Positions 1-6,288 of a stretch of DNA of 7,258 nucleotides are shown in pieces (within the stretch, counting starts at the first letter, position 1; every line of letters starts with the position of its first letter). Position numbers and translations under genes: made by a program. The notes under the pieces were generated by a model. The model did not search any database, was not told the origin of the DNA, and saw nothing but the letters and a program-made list of their open reading frames with translations. Origin of the DNA: Candidatus Rifleibacteriota bacterium (GTDB lineage: Bacteria > Muiribacteriota > Ozemobacteria > Ozemobacterales > Ozemobacteraceae); contig JAQUZA010000153.1 in assembly GCA_028691595.1 (NCBI GenBank), positions 1-7,258 on the forward strand. Reading direction: 5' to 3'.

Positions 1-988
1 CGATGCATTTGAGATAAATCAGGGTCAGGGCTCGCCCGCATTCCATTTCGTCAAGATTGAGCGACTTGCGGAAGGTTTCTTTGGTCTGTTCTGCCGCATC
101 TGGCAGGCATTCGGCAATGACCTTGTCGACGTAGACCGGTTTGAAGGCCGGGTCATTGCTGACGGGTGTCAGCACCACCGGCAGCACTTCGCCAATGGCC
201 TTGCGTTCTTCAAGACTGTAAAAAACCGGGACACAACCGGTAAGAGCCGTGCGGTCAATGTTTTTTACGTAATTGAAACCTTCTCTGACCGAAAATCTTA
301 CGGCCGAAATATTATGGTCACTGTAATCAAAAACCAGCAGCGGGCGTGAAAGCCGGTTGCAGCGGGCCATTTCGAGGGCCATCGCCATTTTAAAAGCGAC
401 CCCGACCCCGGCGATGTTCTTTTGCGGGCAACACGAATCGTGAAGTTTGGGATCGACGATTGCCACCGCGTCAGGCAGCTGGCTTGGCGGCTCGTGGTGG
501 TCGGTGATAATCACTTCGATACCTTTGCTGCGGGCGTATCCAACCTCAGCAATGTTGCTGATGCCGCAGTCTACGGTGATTATCAGTTTGATACCGTCGC
601 GCACCGCCACGTCGATGTAATCGGGGTTCAGCCCGTAACCATCTTCGATGACCGGCACCGTATAATCGACGAGCTTATGAAAGCTGCGCAGCGTCTCGGT
701 CAGCAATACCGTCGAGGTAATGCCGTCAACGTCGCGGTCGCCGTAGACCCTGATGCTCTCATCACGTTCAATCGCTTTGAAGATGCGGTCGACCGCCGGG
801 CAGAGACCATCGATGACAAAGGGCGAAAAGAGGTAGCGACTGCGTGGCGAAAAATATTTCTCGATGCTGACCGGGTCGGTAATGCCGCGGTTGACGAGAA
901 TTTTCAGCAGAATATCCGGAAACCCGGTAGACCTCAGTCTGCCGAGCGCAGCTTCAGACACATCACGAAGTTTCCAGACTTTTTCCAT
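1..988 (-). CDS. recJ: Single-stranded-DNA-specific 5'-3' exonuclease RecJ, N-terminal 329 residues (runs off left edge)
   Basis: RecJ degrades single-stranded DNA 5' to 3' in recombination and in base-excision and mismatch repair in the cytoplasm. The translation begins MEKVWKLRDV and shows the DHH phosphoesterase order: NRGITDP near residue 33; motif I YGDRDVDGITS (82-92, acidic residues D84, D86, D88); motif II ITVDCGI (137-143, D140); motif III ITDHHEPP (161-168, the DHH triad 163-165); VDPK at 178-181 and AGVGVAFK at 193-200. The ALGTIADV-type motif IV, usually some 30-50 residues later, does not appear in the remaining 129 residues, which look like an insertion. In motif I the usual tyrosine and alanine of YGDYDADG are arginine and valine. 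The start codon shares one base with the stop of the HD-GYP gene (TAATG), with GGGA five bases upstream, so translation is probably coupled. The C-terminal half lies outside the window. The family call is secure. Confidence 0.93.
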   Translation of the reverse strand, partial: MEKVWKLRDVSEAALGRLRSTGFPDILLKILVNRGITDPVSIEKYFSPRSRYLFSPFVIDGLCPAVDRIFKAIERDESIRVYGDRDVDGITSTVLLTETLRSFHKLVDYTVPVIEDGYGLNPDYIDVAVRDGIKLIITVDCGISNIAEVGYARSKGIEVIITDHHEPPSQLPDAVAIVDPKLHDSCCPQKNIAGVGVAFKMAMALEMARCNRLSRPLLVFDYSDHNISAVRFSVREGFNYVKNIDRTALTGCVPVFYSLEERKAIGEVLPVVLTPVSNDPAFKPVYVDKVIAECLPDAAEQTKETFRKSLNLDEMECGRALTLIYLKCI

Positions 989-3333
989 TATTTTCCCAGG
1001 TTTTCTATGGTGATAAATTTCTTTTCATCGCTGAGCACTTCGAGAAAGGCGTTGACCACTCTGGGGTCGAACTGCGTTCCTGAGCACTTGATAAGCTCTT
1101 TGCGCGCTTCTTCAAGCGGCATGGTATCGCGGTAGGCGCGTTTGCTCGTCATTGCATCGAAAGAGTCGGCGCAGCAGACAATTCTCGCCATCAGCGGTAT
1201 TTCTTCGCCTTTCAGCCCGTCGGGGTAACCCCGGCCATCGTAGCGCTCGTGATGAAACCTGATGAGCGGCACCTTTTCTTTGAGAAACTTGGCCGGTTCG
1301 ATAATTGCGGCCCCGCGCGACGGGTGGGTTTTGATTTCCTGGTATTCTTCATCGGTAAGCTTCGAATTCTTGTTGATGATGGCCTCGGCGATGCCGATCT
1401 TGCCAATATCGTACAGCAGAGCACCTATATGCAGGTTCTTGATTTCATCGGTCGTCAGGCCCATTGCCCGGCCGATTTCCATGGAATAGCGGGCTACCCG
1501 CTCGCTGTGCCCACGGGTGTAGGCATCCTTTGCATCTATCGAGTTGGCAAGGGCGCGAACTGCCGACAGATAGCTGGCTTCAAGGTCTTCATAGAGCTGG
1601 GCGTTATAAAGTGAAACTGAAATCTGCGAAGCGAGGGTGACAAGCATGTCGAGATCGCTGTTATCGAAGGGGTCACCCGAAATCTTGTCAGAGACCGAGA
1701 GCACCCCGATGGTCTTTTCTTTGACTTTGAGGGGTACGCAGATTGAGCTGCGGCCGGTAACGCCGCTGCCCTGATCAGTCGAGCTGAAATCGTTGATGAT
1801 AATTGGTTCGCCGCGTTCGAATACTTTGCCGGCAATGCCTTCACCTGATTTGATCGGTTGCAGTGAGCCAACGCTGCGGTTTCCCTTGTAGAGCATGACC
1901 GCCAGACTTTCGGTTTCGGCATCGTAAAGAATGACCGAACTGGTTTTGACCCCGCCGAGCACTCTGGCAGTAAGATCGAGAACCAGTTCGAGCAGTTTGT
2001 TGATATCGAGCACCAGGCTCAGATTTTTGCCAACTTCGTGCAGGGTGTTCAGTTCAAGCACTTTGCGCTTGAGATCCTGCCACATGCGGGCGTTCTTGAT
2101 GGCGATCGAGGCTTCGACTGCTACGCCTTCTACAAGGCGCAGGTCGGTTTCGGTGAAGGCAACCCCCGATATCTTGTTGCTCAGCGACAGAACCCCGACC
2201 ACCCGGTTGGCAACCAGAATTGGTGCACAGATTGAACTGCGCACCACTTTGCTGGCTTCAAGCAGACGTGTGTCTTCATTGTCTTCGATATCGTTGAGCA
2301 GCACCGCTTCACCGGTATGAAATACCTTGGCGGCAATGCCGGTATCGATGGGCATGCGGCCGCCTTCGGGAATGACTTCGGGGTCGAGACCCTTGACCAC
2401 CCTGAAGATAAACTCGTTACGTTTTTCGTCGACGAGCAGCAGTGAACAGCGTTTTACGCCGCTGAGCACGTTGATTACGTTGTCGACTATGGTTTCATAA
2501 ACCATTTCCTGGTCGAGAATGCTGCTGAGTGACCGGCCAATCTGTTGCAGAGTCGAAAGCTCGAAGTTGCGCGTTTCGAGGATGGTATTCTTCTGCCGCA
2601 GTTCGGTCAGATGCACGTTGATGCGCTGACTCATCTGGTTGAAGGCTTCGATGAGCACCCCGATTTCATTGTTGGCATCGAGTTCGAGCTGAATGTCGGC
2701 GTTGCCGCCGGCCATTTTTGTCGCGGCATCGGCAAGAATTCTGACCGGGGTCTGAATCATCCGCCCCAGCAGCCAGGTAATCATCAGGGCCAGAAAAATG
2801 CCGGCGATCAGGGCCAGGATCGTAGTAGAAACCACTTCCTGACTACGTTCTTCGAAGTAGCGGTTCGAAAAAACCATGCGTAAAATGCCGGTATGATGGC
2901 CGGTTTGGGGGTCAGTTACCGGGTTTGCCACCACCACGGTTGCCGGAAGGTATAAAAAACCCTTCAGATGTTCGCCGAGATAGGGCGAAGATTCGGCCAG
3001 TTTGTGCATTTCGGTATCGAGCACCTGCACGGTTACCAGGTCGTTGTTGGGTATTTCTGGTGAGGTCAGTGATTTAACCATGCTCTCGAGCCCGGCCAGA
3101 TCTTTTTCGTGGATATACTTGAGAACATGGGGTTCTACGGCATGAACCAGGGTCATGCCGCGGGTACTGACGTGAGTTTCACTGAGTTCACGCCAGCGGG
3201 CCAGTTCGCTGCCGGCCATGAAAAAGATGACGATGCTCAATACCAGGGCCTGCATGGCAAACAGGCGCAGTTTCAGAGCAGGTCGACGGCTGATGAGAGG
3301 AGCGATGGTTTCGGCAATTTCTGTTTGAGTCAT
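988..3333 (-). CDS. Membrane-bound HAMP-GAF-GAF-HD-GYP sensor protein with an altered HD dyad
   Basis: This 781-residue protein is probably an inner-membrane sensor that controls cyclic dinucleotide (usually c-di-GMP) levels. Domains in order: a cytoplasmic tail; membrane helix at about 24-41; an extracytoplasmic, CACHE-like sensing region at about 45-165; second helix at about 168-190; HAMP at about 190-245; a linking coiled coil; GAF1 at about 262-417; GAF2 at about 431-578; and HD-GYP at about 590-770. In the HD-GYP domain the GHSERV (H609), KTH (H670), HH (694-695), GYP (702-704) and CADSFDA (D723) elements are present. The HD dyad itself reads YD (Y641-D642) in GALLYDIGKIGI, so one expected metal ligand is missing and phosphodiesterase activity is uncertain. 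The ATG overlaps the upstream stop as ATGA and has GGAG seven bases before it (3341-3344). The architecture is secure; ligand and activity are not known. Confidence 0.93.
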   Translation of the reverse strand: MTQTEIAETIAPLISRRPALKLRLFAMQALVLSIVIFFMAGSELARWRELSETHVSTRGMTLVHAVEPHVLKYIHEKDLAGLESMVKSLTSPEIPNNDLVTVQVLDTEMHKLAESSPYLGEHLKGFLYLPATVVVANPVTDPQTGHHTGILRMVFSNRYFEERSQEVVSTTILALIAGIFLALMITWLLGRMIQTPVRILADAATKMAGGNADIQLELDANNEIGVLIEAFNQMSQRINVHLTELRQKNTILETRNFELSTLQQIGRSLSSILDQEMVYETIVDNVINVLSGVKRCSLLLVDEKRNEFIFRVVKGLDPEVIPEGGRMPIDTGIAAKVFHTGEAVLLNDIEDNEDTRLLEASKVVRSSICAPILVANRVVGVLSLSNKISGVAFTETDLRLVEGVAVEASIAIKNARMWQDLKRKVLELNTLHEVGKNLSLVLDINKLLELVLDLTARVLGGVKTSSVILYDAETESLAVMLYKGNRSVGSLQPIKSGEGIAGKVFERGEPIIINDFSSTDQGSGVTGRSSICVPLKVKEKTIGVLSVSDKISGDPFDNSDLDMLVTLASQISVSLYNAQLYEDLEASYLSAVRALANSIDAKDAYTRGHSERVARYSMEIGRAMGLTTDEIKNLHIGALLYDIGKIGIAEAIINKNSKLTDEEYQEIKTHPSRGAAIIEPAKFLKEKVPLIRFHHERYDGRGYPDGLKGEEIPLMARIVCCADSFDAMTSKRAYRDTMPLEEARKELIKCSGTQFDPRVVNAFLEVLSDEKKFITIENLGK

Positions 3334-4619
3334 GATTTTGCTCCGTCAGACTTTTCGCTGGGGGTAATTTCGGCAACCGTCGGGTTGGCGGTGGCGGTGG
3401 AATCGATGGCGTTGGCAGTCTGCGCTGCCCGGCGGCGCTCGGCCGTTTCGCTTTCGAGGAAACTCAGAATGGTTTTAACAAGCTCTTCGAGTTTTTGCCA
3501 GGCACAGTTGTTGAGCGGTTCGAAGTCTTTGTTGATGTGGCTTTGATGGAGTTTTAGCATTTCGGTCTTTTGCAGGTTGCGCTCAACAAGGCGATAGTGA
3601 ATCTGCGCCGGAAACCTGGCCTGACCTGAGCCAAAATCGGTGGTTACGACAAATTTATCTCTGCAGACAGAAATTAAAGAACGGTAGGGGCCCTTTTTAA
3701 CTTCTGTGTCGAGCAACAGGCCGAGGGTTCGCCCGTCACTGCTGAGCATGGCCACGCCCCAGGCCTGAAACAGCGGCAGCTCGATCAACGGCATGCGAAT
3801 ATTGCCGTGAAAGTTGAAGCCTGTATCAATGAGTGGCTTTTTGATAGAATCATTAAAAATTTCGCCACCCGGAATTGCCTGCAGCTGTTCGTCAGAAAGC
3901 AGCTCGACCTTGAAAAACGGCTGTTTTGAAGCCGGCAGCCCACGTCTGATCAGCGAAAACTTTGTGGGCAGGGGCTGCATGATCGCAGCCAGCAGCAGGT
4001 AAAGCAGCCCGCTTCCAAAGATTTTAAGACTGGTGACCGGCCCGGCAGGAAGATTCAGCAGCCAGTAGAACCAGACAGCAAAAATGGAACCGGTAAAAAT
4101 GGCGCGTTTCAGCAGCGCCTGGCCGCCGTAAGCCGGTCGGCGCGGGGCGATGAACTTTTGCAGCAGGTAGGAAGCCCGGGCAAAGTTAAGGGCATAAGCC
4201 ATGAGGAAGGCGATTTTGAGCTGATGCAGCAGACCGGCTTCGGCACCGTGCGAATAGACGAAAACCGCGGCCAGAATGTAGGCTGGCAGAATCGAGATCA
4301 GGCGGTAGAGCGGGTAAAGGCGCGCAACTTTTTCGCGGCCCCAAACCGAGATCTGCACGTCGTCCCAGCCTTTGAAGTGTTCGAGGCGTATGCGGCCAAG
4401 GGTGTAGTTGTTGATGGCATCGCCCATGAAAATCGGCGCAAACGCCAGCACTGCCAGAACCGTATCTATGAAACCTTCTGCCCACTCATTGCGGGCCAGT
4501 GTTATCCAGACTGCGGTGCAGCCGACGAAGGTTGTTAAGTTACAGGTCAGGCCTAGTAAGAAGACCGATTTGAGTTTGTCAAAACTCGTGGAACTGGAAG
4601 TGACGGGATTCATTAACAT
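3330..4619 (-). CDS. Unrecognised six-helix membrane protein with a cytoplasmic C-terminal domain
   Basis: I do not recognise this family. From the chosen start it has 429 residues. Hydrophobic segments lie at about 17-41, 49-66, 106-123, 133-151, 173-190 and 197-214. The loops at 67-105 and 152-172 and the stretch after 214 are rich in Lys and Arg, while the other loops are not, which predicts both ends in the cytoplasm. Residues 215-395 form a soluble domain containing stretches such as GLLLDTEVKKG and VVTTDFGSGQARFP. The last 35 or so residues are an Ala/Thr/Ser-rich, probably disordered tail. The frame stays open upstream to a GTG at 4649, but that codon has no properly spaced ribosome site and lies at the predicted transcript start. 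The ATG at 4619, with GGGGTG eight bases before it, fits better; an ATG at 4613 is also possible. Its stop overlaps the HD-GYP start, suggesting a shared function. Confidence 0.8.
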   Translation of the reverse strand: MLMNPVTSSSTSFDKLKSVFLLGLTCNLTTFVGCTAVWITLARNEWAEGFIDTVLAVLAFAPIFMGDAINNYTLGRIRLEHFKGWDDVQISVWGREKVARLYPLYRLISILPAYILAAVFVYSHGAEAGLLHQLKIAFLMAYALNFARASYLLQKFIAPRRPAYGGQALLKRAIFTGSIFAVWFYWLLNLPAGPVTSLKIFGSGLLYLLLAAIMQPLPTKFSLIRRGLPASKQPFFKVELLSDEQLQAIPGGEIFNDSIKKPLIDTGFNFHGNIRMPLIELPLFQAWGVAMLSSDGRTLGLLLDTEVKKGPYRSLISVCRDKFVVTTDFGSGQARFPAQIHYRLVERNLQKTEMLKLHQSHINKDFEPLNNCAWQKLEELVKTILSFLESETAERRRAAQTANAIDSTATANPTVAEITPSEKSDGAKS

Positions 4620-4627
4620 TATGATAA

Positions 4628-4633
4628 CACCCC
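4628..4633 (-). promoter_or_regulatory. Ribosome binding site of the six-helix membrane protein gene
   Basis: On the minus strand GGGGTG stands eight bases before the ATG at 4619 and fourteen before the ATG at 4613. This spacing is the reason for preferring 4619. The upstream GTG at 4649 directly abuts its purine-rich stretch, leaving no room for ribosome spacing. Confidence 0.5.
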
Positions 4634-4654
4634 GTCTATGGAAATGCACCCCTT

Positions 4655-4683
4655 AAAATAAGTTGTTGCATTTTGGCGGTCGA
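4655..4683 (-). promoter_or_regulatory. Candidate sigma-70-type promoter for the leftward operon
   Basis: Reading the minus strand, TCGACC (4683-4678, 4 of 6 matches to TTGACA) is followed after 17 bases by TATTTT (4660-4655, 4 of 6 matches to TATAAT). Transcription would begin near 4648, giving a leader of roughly 30 bases before the ATG at 4619. It is the only well-spaced pair I found upstream of the operon. The match is moderate, and the sigma factors of this organism are unknown. Confidence 0.4.
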
Positions 4684-4694
4684 TCTGCTAGTAT
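4666..4694 (+). promoter_or_regulatory. Candidate promoter of the tRNA-Pro gene
   Basis: TTGCAT (4666-4671) and TAGTAT (4689-4694) are separated by exactly 17 bases. A TGC directly before the second box forms an extended -10 element. Transcription would start around 4701, a few bases before the mature tRNA 5' end at 4707. The element overlaps the leftward promoter candidate on the opposite strand. Confidence 0.5.
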
Positions 4695-4706
4695 CATCTC
4701 ACGCAA

Positions 4707-4779
<73 letters not shown>

Positions 4780-4782
4780 CCG

Positions 4783-4813
4783 AAACAGCCGTCTCAAATG
4801 AGACGGCTGTTTT
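4783..4813 (+). terminator. Rho-independent terminator of the tRNA-Pro gene
   Basis: A perfect 13-bp inverted repeat (4783-4795 with 4800-4812, core CAGCCGTCTC/GAGACGGCTG) closes a four-base AAAT loop. The 3' arm runs into TTTT (4810-4813). The stem begins three bases after the tRNA 3' end. The T run is short, but the stem is long and GC-rich. It separates the tRNA transcript from manB. Confidence 0.85.
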
Positions 4814-4849
4814 GCTGACCGCCGTTGCCCTGCAGTGATAACAAAAAAA

Positions 4850-4878
4850 TTGCACAGAGATGATTTATTGGCTAAGTT
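4850..4878 (+). promoter_or_regulatory. Weak candidate promoter for manB-manC
   Basis: Between the tRNA terminator and manB, TTGCAC (4850-4855) precedes TAAGTT (4873-4878) by 17 bases. The -10 match is poor (3 of 6). An 8-bp palindrome AGTTAACT (4875-4882) overlaps it. A promoter is expected here because the terminator blocks read-through, but the exact boxes are tentative. Confidence 0.3.
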
Positions 4879-4905
4879 AACTGAAATTACGCCGGGGGAA
4901 ACTTA

Positions 4906-6261
4906 ATGACCGCAGAATTAAAATGTTTTAAAGCCTATGATGTGCGTGGTCGTCTGCCTGACGAGCTTAACGAAGATTTAGCCTACCGTATCGGCAGGGC
5001 ATACGCCACTTTTCTCAAACCTGAGCGGGTGGTGGTCGGGCGCGATATTCGCCACAGCAGCCAGCAGTTGTGTCACGCCCTCAGCGATGGCCTGATGGCC
5101 GGGGGGGTCGACGTTTTCGATCTCGGGCTGTGCGGCACCGAAGAAATCTATTTCGCCACTTTCAGTGAGGGTTTTGACGGCGGCATCATGGTTACTGCCA
5201 GCCATAACCCCATCGATTACAACGGCATGAAATTCGTGCGCCAGGGTTCAAGGCCGATAAGCGGTGATGATGGCCTTAACGTCATTCGCGATCTGGCGGC
5301 TGCCGGGACCTTCCAGGAGGTTCTGCACAGCGGCACCACCAGCAAAATCGATCTGAAAGCAAAATACCTCGAGCATCTGCTTGGTTACGTCGACCGGGCA
5401 GCCCTCAAACCCCTGAAGATTGTCGCTAACCCCGGCAATGGCTGCGCCGGCCCCATTATCGATCTTCTCGAAAAACATCTGCCCTGTCAGTTCATCAAAG
5501 TGCATCACCAGCCCGATGGCAGCTTTCCGAACGGCATTCCGAACCCGCTGTTGCCCGAAAACCGCGCTGCCACAGCTGAGGCTGTGATCAAGCACGGTGC
5601 CGACTTTGGCATCGCCTGGGATGGCGACTTCGACCGCTGTTTTCTTTTTGACGAGAAAGGTGGCTTCATCGAGGGCTACTATATTGTCGGACTGCTCGCA
5701 GAGAGCTTTTTGCAAAGCAAACCCGGGTCGCGCATCATTCATGACCCGCGCCTGACCTGGAACACCATCGACATTGTGCAGCAGGGTGGGGGAGTGCCGG
5801 TGATGAGCAAGACCGGCCATGCCTTTATCAAAGCCAGAATGCGCGAAGAAGATGCCGTTTATGGTGGCGAAATGAGTGCGCATCACTATTTTAAAGATTT
5901 TGCCTACTGCGACAGCGGCATGATTCCCTGGCTGCTGGTTTATGGGCTGATCAGCGCCAGCGGCAAAACTCCCGGCCAACTTGTCGCCGAGCGTCAGGCG
6001 AAGTTTCCGGCGAGTGGCGAAATCAACCGCCGGGTCGAAAACCCGCAACTGCTTTTTGACCTGATTCGCCGACGCTACAGCGAAGGCGCTGTTGCCTGCG
6101 ACGAAACCGACGGCATCAGTATCGAGCACCGCGACTGGCGCTTCAATCTGCGGTCTTCAAATACCGAGCCGGTCGTCAGGCTCAATGTCGAATCCCGTGC
6201 CAACGAAGCCCTGATGCAGGCAAAAACCGAAGAACTCCTGACCCTCATCGGCGGCTCTTAA
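4906..6261 (+). CDS. manB: Phosphomannomutase ManB (CpsG type)
   Basis: This cytoplasmic enzyme interconverts mannose-6-phosphate and mannose-1-phosphate through a phosphoserine intermediate, the first committed step towards GDP-mannose. The 451 residues match the alpha-D-phosphohexomutase family along their full length. The N-terminus reads CFKAYDVRG. The catalytic loop TASHNP carries Ser99. The metal-binding loop is DGDFDR at 239-244 (D239, D241, D243). The sugar-recognition loop is GEMSAHH at 321-327, and the phosphate-binding loop is RSSNTEP at 416-422. From memory of E. coli CpsG (456 residues), long stretches such as GTEEIYFATF, FIEGYYIVGLLAE and CDSGMIPWLL are nearly identical, so this is ManB rather than a dual PMM/PGM of the AlgC type. 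GGGGA six bases before the ATG (4895-4899) supports the start. manC follows after 27 bases. Confidence 0.96.
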   Translation: MTAELKCFKAYDVRGRLPDELNEDLAYRIGRAYATFLKPERVVVGRDIRHSSQQLCHALSDGLMAGGVDVFDLGLCGTEEIYFATFSEGFDGGIMVTASHNPIDYNGMKFVRQGSRPISGDDGLNVIRDLAAAGTFQEVLHSGTTSKIDLKAKYLEHLLGYVDRAALKPLKIVANPGNGCAGPIIDLLEKHLPCQFIKVHHQPDGSFPNGIPNPLLPENRAATAEAVIKHGADFGIAWDGDFDRCFLFDEKGGFIEGYYIVGLLAESFLQSKPGSRIIHDPRLTWNTIDIVQQGGGVPVMSKTGHAFIKARMREEDAVYGGEMSAHHYFKDFAYCDSGMIPWLLVYGLISASGKTPGQLVAERQAKFPASGEINRRVENPQLLFDLIRRRYSEGAVACDETDGISIEHRDWRFNLRSSNTEPVVRLNVESRANEALMQAKTEELLTLIGGS

Positions 6262-6275
6262 ATTTTTTAGATAAA

Positions 6276-6280
6276 GTGAG
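6276..6280 (+). promoter_or_regulatory. Ribosome binding site of manC
   Basis: GTGAG lies eight bases before the manC ATG at 6289. A competing ATG at 6285 is only four bases away and opens a frame that stops after three codons (MYE), so 6289 is the real start. Confidence 0.5.
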
Positions 6281-6288
6281 AATTATGT

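Noticed and set aside
422..1135. Open frame of 237 codons on the plus strand
   Set aside because: It is antisense to recJ and the end of the HD-GYP gene, both with clear motifs. Its translation has no recognisable domain.
3360..3980. PilZ (c-di-GMP-binding) domain in the cytosolic part of the membrane protein
   Set aside because: The partner HD-GYP gene made this attractive, but there is no RxxxR motif, and the stretch DTGFNFHG does not fit the D/NxSxxG pattern.
4647..4649. GTG start for the six-helix membrane protein, ten codons upstream of the chosen ATG
   Set aside because: No spaced ribosome site precedes it, it falls at the predicted transcript start, and the added residues (HFHRRGVII) resemble no leader.
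5248..6129. Open frame of 293 codons on the minus strand inside manB
   Set aside because: It lies wholly antisense to a full-length, strongly conserved enzyme. Its translation is low in recognisable motifs and it has no convincing ribosome site. It is a by-product of codon bias.
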